This document shows positions 1 through 6,923 of a stretch of 9,307 nt of DNA, piece after piece. Origin of the DNA: Minisyncoccota bacterium (GTDB lineage Bacteria > Patescibacteria > Paceibacteria > UBA9973); the NCBI GenBank assembly GCA_028696935.1, contig JAQVGE010000031.1, forward strand, positions 1 through 9,307. The letters run 5' to 3'. The first letter of the stretch is position 1. Each line of letters starts with the position of its first letter. The notes below the pieces were generated by a model. The model searched no databases, was not told where the DNA came from, and saw only the letters and a list, made by a program, of their open reading frames with translations. Both the position numbers and the translations under genes were made by a program.

Positions 1-114
1 CCACTCACACCACGTGAAGAAGTTGCCATACAGGGAGTGCCTTTATCGGATATAAACCACTTCTCCGAGCTATATAGGTATTTCCCCGCCTACGCCGAAA
101 CGTTCTTCCAATAG
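1..114 (+). CDS. 3' end of an unidentified convergent gene (partial)
   Basis: The plus strand is open from the window edge for 37 codons and stops at TAG (112-114). The peptide begins PLTPREEVAIQGV and ends FPAYAETFFQ; it reads as a natural protein tail. The stop lies 29 bases from the dndA stop on the opposite strand, as expected for two convergent genes. The LTPRE..-IQG pattern faintly recalls the C-terminus of C5 cytosine methyltransferases, but this is too weak to name the gene. The 5' end and any domain lie outside the window, so function is unknown. It could also be a chance open frame, since 37 codons is short. Confidence 0.5.
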   Translation, partial: PLTPREEVAIQGVPLSDINHFSELYRYFPAYAETFFQ

Positions 115-128
115 CAGACCACAATGTT

Positions 129-146
129 TAGGCGGGATGCCGCCTA
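129..146. terminator. Hairpin between convergent genes, overlapping the dndA stop codon
   Basis: TAGGCGG (129-135) and CCGCCTA (140-146) form a perfect 7-bp GC-rich stem with a 4-base loop. The dndA TAG stop is the outer edge of the stem on the minus strand. The plus-strand partial gene ends at 114, so the hairpin sits where a shared bidirectional terminator would be. Neither side has a clear T-run after the stem, so it is not a classical intrinsic terminator. It may only stabilise mRNA 3' ends. Termination is inferred from position. Confidence 0.4.
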
Positions 147-1316
147 CCCATGCAATTGCCGTATACGTGTTGCCTCCCGGCCAATACAATCCCCCGCGTA
201 TTTTACTTCAGCCTCCGTCGTCGGTCTCCCCAGACCGATCCGAATTGAAGAGTGAACATCCGCGTCGCTCATCCCCAGTGCCTTGAGGACATGCGACGGT
301 TCCACGGCGGCGGTCGTGCAAGCGGATCCGGAAGAGATCGCCGCGTAGTCCGTTAGCGCAATAATCAACGCCTCGCTCTCCACACCCGGGATGCACACAT
401 TGAGATTTCCGGCCAATCGATGTTCTGCGTGGCCGTTAAATCGGATGTCCGGGAGCGCGGCCTTTAGATACGCAAACAACTCATCCCGCATCTTACGCAG
501 GCGGCTTTGCTCTTTTTTCATTTCTCGCAACGAGATCTCGACGGCCTTTGCGAAACCCACAATCCCTGGCACATTGAGCGTACCCGACCGCAAACCCCGC
601 TCGTGACCGCCGCCGTCAATAATCGGGTGAATCGGAACTCGGGGCAAGCTTCGCCGGCAGTACAAGGCGCCCACCCCTTTGGGCCCATACATTTTATGGG
701 CTGAGCAAGCCAACAGGTCGATGTTCATTTCCTGAACATCCAGCGGAGATTTCCCAAACGCCTGCGTTGCGTCGGTCATGAAGAAAACCTTGCGCTCTCG
801 ACAGATACTTCCAATCTCTTGGACGGGTTGAATCACGCCAATTTCGTTGTTCGCAGCCATTATGCTGACCATGACCGTCTCTGGCCGGATCGCTGCTGCC
901 ACGGCACTGGGCTGCACCATCCCCTCGGCATCGACCGACAGATAGGTTACTCGGGCACCTTCGGCCTCTACGCGCTTCATGGAATCAAGTACCGCCTTGT
1001 GCTCCGTCACGACCGTAATGAAATGTGGACTCTCCCCCTTATTGGCAAAGAACACTCCCTTTATGGCCAGATTGACGGCTTCAGTCGCTCCAGACGTAAA
1101 ACAAATATCCTGTGGCTTTGCATTGAGGGCTCTTCCAATGACGTCCCGTGCAGATTCTACAGCCCGAAAGGCGTCCCTACCAAATAGATGATTTTTGGAG
1201 GCTGAGTTGCCGAAGGCCTCAGAGAAGTATGGGAGCATTACCTCCAAGACTCGCGGATCGACGGGGGTTGTAGCCTGATAATCTAGATAGATTGGAAGGT
1301 TAAGTTCTGCGCTCAT
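144..1316 (-). CDS. dndA: Cysteine desulfurase DndA
   Basis: This is a PLP-dependent cysteine desulfurase of 390 aa, a usual NifS/IscS-group length. It frees sulfur from L-cysteine as an enzyme-bound persulfide and, in Dnd systems, feeds DndC and helps build its Fe-S cluster. Visible features are LDYQATTPVDP at the N-terminus, the TEHKAVLD histidine (H106), TDATQAFG (D182, Q185), the PLP lysine K208 in CSAHKMYGPKG, RSGTLN (243-248), and the catalytic cysteine C333 in GSACT on the flexible loop. Nothing essential is missing. The start codon overlaps the dndE stop as ATGA (4-nt overlap), so it is the last gene of the operon and translationally coupled. A general iscS paralog is the alternative, but position makes DndA the better name. 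Its place downstream of dndE, on the same strand, differs from Streptomyces lividans, where dndA is divergent from dndBCDE. Confidence 0.93.
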   Translation of the reverse strand: MSAELNLPIYLDYQATTPVDPRVLEVMLPYFSEAFGNSASKNHLFGRDAFRAVESARDVIGRALNAKPQDICFTSGATEAVNLAIKGVFFANKGESPHFITVVTEHKAVLDSMKRVEAEGARVTYLSVDAEGMVQPSAVAAAIRPETVMVSIMAANNEIGVIQPVQEIGSICRERKVFFMTDATQAFGKSPLDVQEMNIDLLACSAHKMYGPKGVGALYCRRSLPRVPIHPIIDGGGHERGLRSGTLNVPGIVGFAKAVEISLREMKKEQSRLRKMRDELFAYLKAALPDIRFNGHAEHRLAGNLNVCIPGVESEALIIALTDYAAISSGSACTTAAVEPSHVLKALGMSDADVHSSIRIGLGRPTTEAEVKYAGDCIGREATRIRQLHG

Positions 1317-1744
1317 AGACGCGTTCTTTTCCCTTTATTGGAAGGAGTGCGGGCCCCATGGGCCAGAGGAAGCAAGCTGGCCATGTCAGCAAGGCTCCGA
1401 ACACGCGAGGCCATGATCTCAACCCCCCGATTCATATGTGCAACGAAGGGGCCGTCAATGTCCCCGCCTTGCATGCAATTTAAATCACTTTTCTTGTTCA
1501 TCCAAACCAGCAATAGAGACACATAAGCACGTGCACATTGCCCCAAAAGGGTATATCGATCAATTTCACGTCCGCCATTAAGTTTGGCGTCTGGACGCGT
1601 CGGCACACCTGGTTCTTCAAGAGAAAGGCAGAACCCCATTCGGCATATGTAATTCCGATCCAGGCCGGTTCTGGCCTTTAGCATTCGGAGCCTGCTCTCG
1701 GCCTCCGTTGAAAAGGGGATTTTTCGCAAGGTCAACTCAGCCAT
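1313..1744 (-). CDS. dndE: DNA sulfur modification protein DndE
   Basis: This is a 143-aa small basic DndE-family protein. Known DndE proteins form tetramers with a positively charged surface that binds nicked DNA, and are essential for phosphorothioation. Family signs are the opening LRKIPFSTEAESRLRMLKART, then YICRMGFCLSLEEP (about residues 31-44) and a long helical section ending in a basic tail (NKGKRTRL). The frame is open further upstream to 1855, but I chose the ATG at 1744. It has an AAGGAG Shine-Dalgarno at 1752-1757 with a 7-base spacer, gives the normal family N-terminus, and overlaps dndD by only 8 nt. The longer form would add 37 residues read in another frame of dndD. It is somewhat longer than the roughly 110-130 aa I recall for the family, through the C-terminal part. 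It overlaps dndA by 4 nt. Confidence 0.9.
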   Translation of the reverse strand: MAELTLRKIPFSTEAESRLRMLKARTGLDRNYICRMGFCLSLEEPGVPTRPDAKLNGGREIDRYTLLGQCARAYVSLLLVWMNKKSDLNCMQGGDIDGPFVAHMNRGVEIMASRVRSLADMASLLPLAHGARTPSNKGKRTRL

Positions 1745-3800
1745 GGTTGGTCTCCTTCTCTTTCCAGAAATACTCACGCCGTGGGTAGGTCCGACGTTCT
1801 GCCTTGTCGTATACAAGGTGATAGCAATGCGACACCGAAGGCTGCAACTCGTCAAACAACGTTTTATCCACCTCGGTGTCCGTTGAAAGCAAAATCACTT
1901 GGTGGCCCGCATGGGGAAAATAGTTCTGGACCAGATTCATCCGATGGGCGCTGTCCAGTCGTCCCAAGGGTGTATCTACAATGACGGGCAGTGGCCTCCC
2001 GGACGTCTTGGCAAGACCCCAAAGAATTGCAATCGCCAATATTTGCTTCTCGCCTGCGGACAATTCTTCGCGAGGGATGGTGCGGCCATTATGGTCGTGC
2101 AAGTTCACCTCAAACGTTTTGGGGTTGATTGAGACCCCATGCAACAAATCCCCCTTCCTCGAAAGTCGGTTAAAACATTCCGTCACCGTCTGGCACAGCA
2201 CCTGCACCTTCATTTCAGTCAATTGCGCCAGGTATTTGTCCAGGGCTTTTTGGGCATTGCCAACCATGGCCAGTCTGCGCTCCACGCTGGCCATATTCTG
2301 CGTGCGCTCTTCGATGCGGACCTTCTCCCTTTCCTTCATGGCCAACTGGTTCCGCAAGGCGGCCATCTGTTCGTCGGCAGCCTTTAACTCAGCCTGCTTG
2401 CCGCCTAACAACTGGTTTTGTTGCTTCAGGTCATCAAACACCGGGGCCAAAACCGTTTGGTCCGGCACCATGTCGAGTTGCTTCCGGATCTCTTGGGTTT
2501 CCCTTTCGCGTACTTCCATGTCTTTGCACAGTTGCCGCATCGTTTCGGCAGATTTCTCGCGCGCTTCGCGCAACCAATCCGTTACACGGCCGGCATCCAT
2601 CTCCGAAAGCCCCATCAACACCGAGGTCTCGTCCTCATTCCCGCTCGAATTCATGCGACCGGCTATTGTTTCACGTACAATGCGCAACGCTTCCTTTCGG
2701 ACCGCCGCATCAGCTAAGCTAGGAGCCTTTGACAAGTTTCGAGTCAAGGCCTGCTGCAACCCTTCAATTTCTTTGCGCAACAAGGCGTGTCGGCGCACCC
2801 CTCTTTCGGTTTCGATCTGCCCGGTTAAGTCCTCCGCTAGGTCAGGACAGAGGGCAAGCGGGAACAACCCCTCACACTCTTGCCTAACCCGTCGTTGTAA
2901 TTCTCGGATCTCGGCTTCTAGGACAACCTGCCGCTCTTGTTTGGCAGGCCGGTTCTGGGCAAAAGCTCCGCCCTGTTCTTGAAGTTGGCGCTCATAACGT
3001 TCGATATCCCCCCGGATCCCCGCACAATCCTTCTCCAATTCCCCGCGCTTTTCAACCATGCCTTCAAGGGCCTTCTTGAGGTCCTCGATCTCGCCAAGCA
3101 CCTGTTCATAGGCTGCGGCCTCTTCCGTGTTCAGATGTTCATTTGCCTCGCGCGTTGCCATGATGCCCAAATCTGCCTTGAGCCGCCGAACGACATCCAG
3201 TCCCAGCAATGACCTGATCGCCTCAGCGATGGCCGTGTCTCCCGATATGTCATCTGCTATCCGCTTGATCTTCTCCCCATCGAAGAAAAATAGTTGCGAG
3301 AGCCCCTCTGGCACCACGTCGCTAATGAACGCCTGCCAGTGTTCCGGCTCTAAATCGGAAAGGGTCGGCCAAGTGTTGTAATCCCCGTCGCGCGAGGCCG
3401 CATCTCTTCGGTAAACCTGAAGGCTTTCTGTGGCTCCATTTCCATTGGTGATGTTCCAACAGCGTTGCACATAGTAGGTTTCGCGCTTCCCGCGGAGGAC
3501 AAAATCAAACTCAACGCCAACCCGGGCATAGTCGAATTGGATGAGGGCATTTTTGGAGCGATGCACCAATCCCCGCAGATGCTCCTGATAGCTTTTCTCG
3601 CTGATTCGAGCTCCAATTGCAGTCTTGCCATATAGCGCCAGGCGAACAGCATCCAAGAGCGTCGTCTTGCCTGCCCCGTTCATACCTCCGATCAAGATAA
3701 TCGGCCGCACTTTCTGACCCTTGCCTTGCGGGATGAGATCGATTTCGTTTCGGCCGGAATACAGCCCGTAGTTCTCAAGGATTACCCGGTTAATTCGCAC
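1737..3800 (-). CDS. dndD: DNA sulfur modification ATPase DndD (SMC/Rad50-like)
   Basis: This 687-aa SMC/RecF-like ATPase belongs to the phosphorothioation core. DndD proteins hydrolyse ATP and are thought to act on DNA structure or nicking during sulfur insertion. The Walker A is GGMNGAGKTT (38-47). The middle is charged and Glu/Gln/Lys/Arg-rich with coiled-coil character (roughly 220-310 and 400-540). The C-terminal half holds the ABC signature LSAGEKQ (580-586), Walker B LPVIVDTPLGRLD (604-616) and an LLSTDTEVD switch region. The FFFDGEKIKRIADD segment is typical of the family. The start is GTG at 3800, supported by a perfect AAGGAGG (3807-3813) six bases upstream and by conservation of the N-terminal strand. 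It overlaps dndC by 11 nt and dndE by 8 nt. Rad50/SbcC is the only realistic alternative and does not fit the context. Confidence 0.95.
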   Translation of the reverse strand: MRINRVILENYGLYSGRNEIDLIPQGKGQKVRPIILIGGMNGAGKTTLLDAVRLALYGKTAIGARISEKSYQEHLRGLVHRSKNALIQFDYARVGVEFDFVLRGKRETYYVQRCWNITNGNGATESLQVYRRDAASRDGDYNTWPTLSDLEPEHWQAFISDVVPEGLSQLFFFDGEKIKRIADDISGDTAIAEAIRSLLGLDVVRRLKADLGIMATREANEHLNTEEAAAYEQVLGEIEDLKKALEGMVEKRGELEKDCAGIRGDIERYERQLQEQGGAFAQNRPAKQERQVVLEAEIRELQRRVRQECEGLFPLALCPDLAEDLTGQIETERGVRRHALLRKEIEGLQQALTRNLSKAPSLADAAVRKEALRIVRETIAGRMNSSGNEDETSVLMGLSEMDAGRVTDWLREAREKSAETMRQLCKDMEVRERETQEIRKQLDMVPDQTVLAPVFDDLKQQNQLLGGKQAELKAADEQMAALRNQLAMKEREKVRIEERTQNMASVERRLAMVGNAQKALDKYLAQLTEMKVQVLCQTVTECFNRLSRKGDLLHGVSINPKTFEVNLHDHNGRTIPREELSAGEKQILAIAILWGLAKTSGRPLPVIVDTPLGRLDSAHRMNLVQNYFPHAGHQVILLSTDTEVDKTLFDELQPSVSHCYHLVYDKAERRTYPRREYFWKEKETNHG
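1752..1757 (-). promoter_or_regulatory. AAGGAG ribosome binding site fixing the dndE start
   Basis: AAGGAG lies within the last codons of dndD, seven bases before the ATG at 1744. It favours the 143-residue DndE over a 180-residue form that would begin at 1855. Confidence 0.8.
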
Positions 3801-5253
3801 GGGATTCCTCCTTAATGACTGTTTCCTCGGGGGATTTCCGCTTTTCGTCCGCCCATGCTTCTTCCAGAGATCGCCAGTCCTTCTTGAGAATCTTATGGAG
3901 TTCTTTATATACGCCGGCCCTACGGCTCATGCCGTGGAACTCCCGCTCCTTGTCCATCAGCTCAATGAGCAACCCGTCCGGCACGCCATATTCTCGCCCA
4001 GCCTCTTCCAAAACCCGCTTCTCTGCGCCACCCATCCCCGACCAGTCATCATCCAACCATTCCAGCCGTTCCCACATGACCCGCTCGTAAATCGCCGGCA
4101 AGGAGTCCTCCCAGTCCCCTTCCTCATGAAGCCATATTTGACGAATCTGATGCAATTCTTCATCACGAATAAGCGAAACATCTTTGTCGGGTCCTTCACT
4201 TCTCAATTGAATCTGAGTTTCAAGAAGACGCCTTAATATTTCTTTTCGGAACTCTACTTTAAATGGCCCATGAATCAATTGCTGGCATCCTTGGGTGTCT
4301 GTATAAAACTGAATACGACCAGTTCGCCTTCTAAAGTCTCGAATTGAATTTTTATCTGTAGAATTGCTCCCTGTTGCAGCTAACCAATTCCGAAAATCTA
4401 GCATTGCTTGAAGCCATAATTCGCCGTTATCGATCATAGCCTCCATGGTTCGGTCACGATCTACAACTGTGCACACCCAACAGCCAAAGCGTCCGCCACC
4501 ACAAGAAGGGGTGGATTTATCAATGACTAAAGGACATTCCCCCGCCTGTGCATTTCGATACATTGTTATCAAGTCTCGATTGTCGCCACCCCAAGGAGGA
4601 GGCGTGCTTGTTAGATAAGTCCACACGTCTTCCGTTGACCAGTTTTCAATCGGGGTAAATACCCAGGCGTTGGGTAATGAGTTATGACGAAACACCATTG
4701 TGCCAACCTCTCGTCGTTGTTGCATTACCTGGGCCCGGGTTCCGCTCTCCGCTTTCCGCGCTCCAAGCAGAATCAGAACCTCCCCATGTTGGTTCACTTT
4801 ACTGAGAATGAACGATGTAGTTGGCTGAATCTTCATCCGATCGGTGCACCATCGGAAATTATTATAAGGAGCAGGATAGCCTCGCCCAATGAGATTGACC
4901 CAAAAGGAATCCTCCGCCGGAGGACCAACTTTGATGGCCTCAACTGGTAGACTGGCTTTTTTAGCGGCCGCGTTAATTGAATCCAGCATCTTAGCAAGAT
5001 GTCTCTCCACTATCGGGCTTTCGACATATGTGTCTGATGTAACAACATATATTGGCTTTCGGAGAGACTCTGCCGGCAAAGACATTAATGCGCGCCAGAC
5101 CAACTGCAATACACATGTTGAATCTTTGCCGCCACTGTAGCCAATGACCCACGGTCTACTATCCGCTAGATACTGTTGACGAACCATATCTAAACCCATT
5201 TCGAGCATCTCTTTTGTTAGCGATGCTTTAATCTTTGTGCGCTTATCTCCCAT
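3790..5253 (-). CDS. dndC: Phosphorothioation sulfurtransferase DndC (PAPS reductase-like, 4Fe-4S)
   Basis: This 487-aa protein belongs to the PAPS-reductase/ATP-pyrophosphatase superfamily. It activates the backbone with ATP and carries sulfur received from DndA. The PP-loop SGGKDS is at 40-45. FRWCTDRMKI carries C136, and LGARKAES is at 163-170. A cysteine set C240, C251, C258, C261 (GECPL, PSCGGG, FGCWVC) fits the [4Fe-4S] site known for DndC. The C-terminal third is helical and charged. The ATG at 5253 lies inside the end of dndB (11-nt overlap); its Shine-Dalgarno is weak (an AAAGG about 11 nt away), so coupling with dndB translation is likely. The coding DNA is clearly AT-richer from about 4140 to 5240 than in its last 350 bases, which may mean a mosaic gene. 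Confidence 0.95.
   Translation of the reverse strand: MGDKRTKIKASLTKEMLEMGLDMVRQQYLADSRPWVIGYSGGKDSTCVLQLVWRALMSLPAESLRKPIYVVTSDTYVESPIVERHLAKMLDSINAAAKKASLPVEAIKVGPPAEDSFWVNLIGRGYPAPYNNFRWCTDRMKIQPTTSFILSKVNQHGEVLILLGARKAESGTRAQVMQQRREVGTMVFRHNSLPNAWVFTPIENWSTEDVWTYLTSTPPPWGGDNRDLITMYRNAQAGECPLVIDKSTPSCGGGRFGCWVCTVVDRDRTMEAMIDNGELWLQAMLDFRNWLAATGSNSTDKNSIRDFRRRTGRIQFYTDTQGCQQLIHGPFKVEFRKEILRRLLETQIQLRSEGPDKDVSLIRDEELHQIRQIWLHEEGDWEDSLPAIYERVMWERLEWLDDDWSGMGGAEKRVLEEAGREYGVPDGLLIELMDKEREFHGMSRRAGVYKELHKILKKDWRSLEEAWADEKRKSPEETVIKEESRAN
3807..3813 (-). promoter_or_regulatory. AAGGAGG ribosome binding site fixing the dndD GTG start
   Basis: A full anti-16S match lies inside the end of dndC, six bases before the GTG at 3800. 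It is the strongest ribosome binding site in the window and fixes the dndD start despite the non-ATG codon and the 11-nt overlap. Confidence 0.85.
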
Positions 5254-6361
5254 TTGATCGCACGCCTTTCATGTATTGCCGCTCGACTTTCTCTTCGCAT
5301 GGGGATAGCGGCAAGCCCAACGCCGTCTTAAGAACATTTGCCGTGAGAATTACGTTGTTTTGCGCTTTGCTCAGTCGCCCCCCGATCAATGCCCGACCTT
5401 CCCACTGGGCAGCATTGCTTCGAGACCAGTCGATCTTTTGCAGCGCCGTCAGTTTTTTGTGCCAGTTTCGCGCATGCGCAGCAATCAGCGCTGAACCGGC
5501 AATCGCAATGGCCTGCAAAGCGATGCCGTGCGCATGAACATAGTCACTGCGCAATTCGCTTGGTGCAACTTTCCGATCGAGTGCCGCCTGCCAGTCCGGG
5601 ATAAATCGGGCAACCTCATTCCAAAAATGCACAGCTAATTCTTTCTCCTCTACGGCAACATCTTCTCCATCCTTCTTATTGAGAAGCCGCCGCGTTGCCT
5701 GGTAGATGCTGCTCAAGGTAAACAATTTCCGGGAGCGGTTGGAAATTGTGCTCTTGGCCTTTTCGGTCATTCCCCGAAAAACCTCAACCTCCTGGGCCAA
5801 CTCATGGGACAGTTTGGCCATTGGATCACGGTGATCATACAGGATACCCAAAGACTTGGTCGGCCGGATGGCATACCGATTGAGGTCCGCAAACATCTGC
5901 TGGCTCCGCTCAAGAGCGGCATCAACAAAGAACACCACCGAGATCGTCTCATATTTCAGGGCGGGATTGGCCTCAAGGGCCCTTTCGATGGCAGCCCGGC
6001 GGTGCTGTCCATCATTGATCAAGATCCGGGCACTCATCGGCACGGACAGAATTCCCAACTTGCGGCCGATCTGATCCTCCCCCGTAGCCGTGAAGACCAC
6101 CTTACCGTCAATGGACGCCGTCAACGACGAGAAGATGTATGACTTGGGATTCTCCACGATATACCGCGCCATGGCGGGAATACGCCCTTTGTTCAATACC
6201 CTTTGGGCGCGCAGTTCGGGAGGCAACTCGGCTTCCATCACGTTGAACAGGCGCGGCACATACTCCATAGGGCACATGCTCACATAGTATTCGCGCCCCG
6301 CCTGAAGTCCACGAATGGCAGGGAAGGAGTAGCTGAAATCCTGAGGCACCGTTTTGTTCAT
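5243..6361 (-). CDS. dndB: DndB, DGQHR-domain repressor of the dnd operon
   Basis: This 372-aa protein has the family-defining DGQHR motif at 117-121 (INDGQHRRAAIE), together with FADLNRYAIRPTKSLG, typical of DndB. DndB is not needed for sulfur insertion itself; published work on Salmonella and Streptomyces describes it as a transcriptional repressor of the dnd genes and a modulator of how often sites are modified. The ATG at 6361 gives the expected N-terminus (FSYSFPAIRGLQAGREYYV). No Shine-Dalgarno precedes it, and the predicted transcription start falls on or next to the ATG, so the message may be leaderless. It is the first gene of the dndBCDEA operon. A perfect inverted repeat overlapping the -35 is a candidate site for its own binding. 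It ends in TAA 11 nt inside dndC. Confidence 0.94.
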   Translation of the reverse strand: MNKTVPQDFSYSFPAIRGLQAGREYYVSMCPMEYVPRLFNVMEAELPPELRAQRVLNKGRIPAMARYIVENPKSYIFSSLTASIDGKVVFTATGEDQIGRKLGILSVPMSARILINDGQHRRAAIERALEANPALKYETISVVFFVDAALERSQQMFADLNRYAIRPTKSLGILYDHRDPMAKLSHELAQEVEVFRGMTEKAKSTISNRSRKLFTLSSIYQATRRLLNKKDGEDVAVEEKELAVHFWNEVARFIPDWQAALDRKVAPSELRSDYVHAHGIALQAIAIAGSALIAAHARNWHKKLTALQKIDWSRSNAAQWEGRALIGGRLSKAQNNVILTANVLKTALGLPLSPCEEKVERQYMKGVRSNGR

Positions 6362-6367
6362 AGTGCC

Positions 6368-6396
6368 TATTTACCCCGGGAAAATATGGAAGTCAA
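6368..6396 (-). promoter_or_regulatory. Sigma70-type promoter of the dnd operon, predicted leaderless start
   Basis: On the minus strand TTGACT (6396-6391) and TAAATA (6373-6368) are separated by exactly 17 bases, close to the ideal sigma70 pattern. The expected transcription start, about 7 bases after the -10, is at or within a base or two of 6361, the A of the dndB ATG. Either dndB is translated from a leaderless message or the true start point is elsewhere. The promoter lies inside the inter-operon gap and would drive dndBCDEA independently of the upstream operon. Confidence 0.7.
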
Positions 6397-6411
6397 CAGC
6401 TATACTTCCAT
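6386..6411. promoter_or_regulatory. Inverted repeat ATGGAAGT-N10-ACTTCCAT, candidate DndB operator
   Basis: ATGGAAGT (6386-6393) and its exact reverse complement ACTTCCAT (6404-6411) are separated by 10 bases. The half-site centres are 18 bases apart, so a dimer could contact nearly the same face of the helix. The dndB -35 box (6391-6396) overlaps one half-site, so a bound protein would block RNA polymerase. From memory, Salmonella DndB recognises a palindrome with the same N10 spacer (TACG-N10-CGTA) in its dnd promoter; the core here differs. The repeat is seen directly; DndB as the ligand is inferred. Confidence 0.65.
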
Positions 6412-6570
6412 TGTCATGTAGATGACTTCTAATGTCCCTCCTGCGGGATACTGCTAGAAAGCCCGCCAAAGGCCGACAGTGATGGCCAATGGCTACGCAA
6501 AAGCGGCTAAACTACTCGCCAGAAATGACAACGTCCAGTGCGCACATATAGATTGGTAGAGATTCCTGTT
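6412..6570. other. Inter-operon spacer with no recognised gene
   Basis: Between the short ORF ending at 6571 and the dnd operator there are about 160 bases without a convincing reading frame. I see a small GTCAT/ATGAC inverted repeat at 6413-6426 and a GCGGG/CCCGC pair (6443-6447, 6462-6466) with a 14-base loop. Neither is followed by a T-run on the minus strand, so no intrinsic terminator for the upstream operon can be supported. Confidence 0.5.
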
Positions 6571-6645
6571 CTACTCCTGTAGCGCCTCCCCGGCCTCTTT
6601 CATCACGGCAAGGATCGCCTGACTAACTGTCGGACCAGCTCTCAT
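6571..6645 (-). pseudogene. 24-codon ORF, possible remnant of a winged-helix gene
   Basis: An ATG (6645-6643) overlaps the stop of the 92-aa gene as ATGA and opens a 24-codon frame ending at TAG (6573-6571). The peptide contains TVSQAILAVMKEAGEAL, which looks like the first helix of winged-helix domains such as HARE-HTH (pattern: T..-AIL-V(L/M)-EAG-PL). The frame then stops, with no recognisable continuation in the following bases. The coupling geometry matches the rest of the operon, so it may be the start of a lost fifth gene. It could also be a genuine micropeptide or a chance frame. Confidence 0.35.
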
Positions 6646-6920
6646 TCGTCCGGGCTCTCCCCAAGACGGCTGGACATCTTCGCCAATACTACCAGCACTG
6701 CGTCGATTTGCTTCTTACTCTTGAATGAAATGCTTTTACGGGTTTTCCAAGTATCGTCGTGAAGTTGCCAACGATAGACTGCCACGAAGGGCTTTTGGGT
6801 TTTCGGATCTTGGATAAGCAAGACGGCTGTCCACCAACCACCAGCCCGGGATACTGTCTCGGCGTCAAGAATCTGATCCTTGTAATAGTCACTTACCGGA
6901 AAACTTTGTCCCAAGGCCAT
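6642..6920 (-). CDS. Small hypothetical protein, possibly PC4-like
   Basis: This 92-aa protein has no clear family assignment. Visible features are a mixed N-terminus (FPVSDYYKDQIL), a predicted beta-rich middle (GGWWTAVLLI, PFVAVYRWQLH), then TWKTRKSISFKS and a C-terminal helix (QIDAVLVVLAKM). The order of strands followed by a basic K.I.F step and a helix resembles the PC4/p15 single-strand DNA-binding fold, but this is a visual guess. The ATG at 6920 is 3 nt past the stop of the MBL nuclease gene, so the two are almost certainly co-transcribed and probably coupled. Its neighbours (MBL nuclease, ParB-like proteins) are DNA-related, which agrees with a DNA-binding or nuclease-partner role. 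There is no signal peptide or membrane segment. Confidence 0.75.
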   Translation of the reverse strand: MALGQSFPVSDYYKDQILDAETVSRAGGWWTAVLLIQDPKTQKPFVAVYRWQLHDDTWKTRKSISFKSKKQIDAVLVVLAKMSSRLGESPDE

Positions 6921-6923
6921 GAC

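Noticed and set aside
819..1187. 122-codon plus-strand frame
   Set aside because: Antisense shadow of dndA, whose PLP and active-site motifs are intact across the same bases.
1745..1855. N-terminal extension of DndE to a 180-residue form
   Set aside because: The extra 37 residues are read in a second frame of dndD, lack family similarity, and the internal ATG at 1744 has the good ribosome binding site.
1981..2982. 333-codon open frame on the plus strand
   Set aside because: It lies wholly opposite dndD, has a low-complexity Ser/Arg/Cys-rich composition and no family motifs; DndD carries all ATPase motifs in this stretch.
6413..6426. GTCAT-GTAG-ATGAC inverted repeat as a second operator
   Set aside because: Five-bp arms with a 4-base loop do not match the N10 palindrome nearby and could occur by chance.
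6443..6466. GCGGG/CCCGC hairpin as terminator of the upstream operon
   Set aside because: Only a 5-bp stem with a 14-base loop and no T-run on the minus strand.
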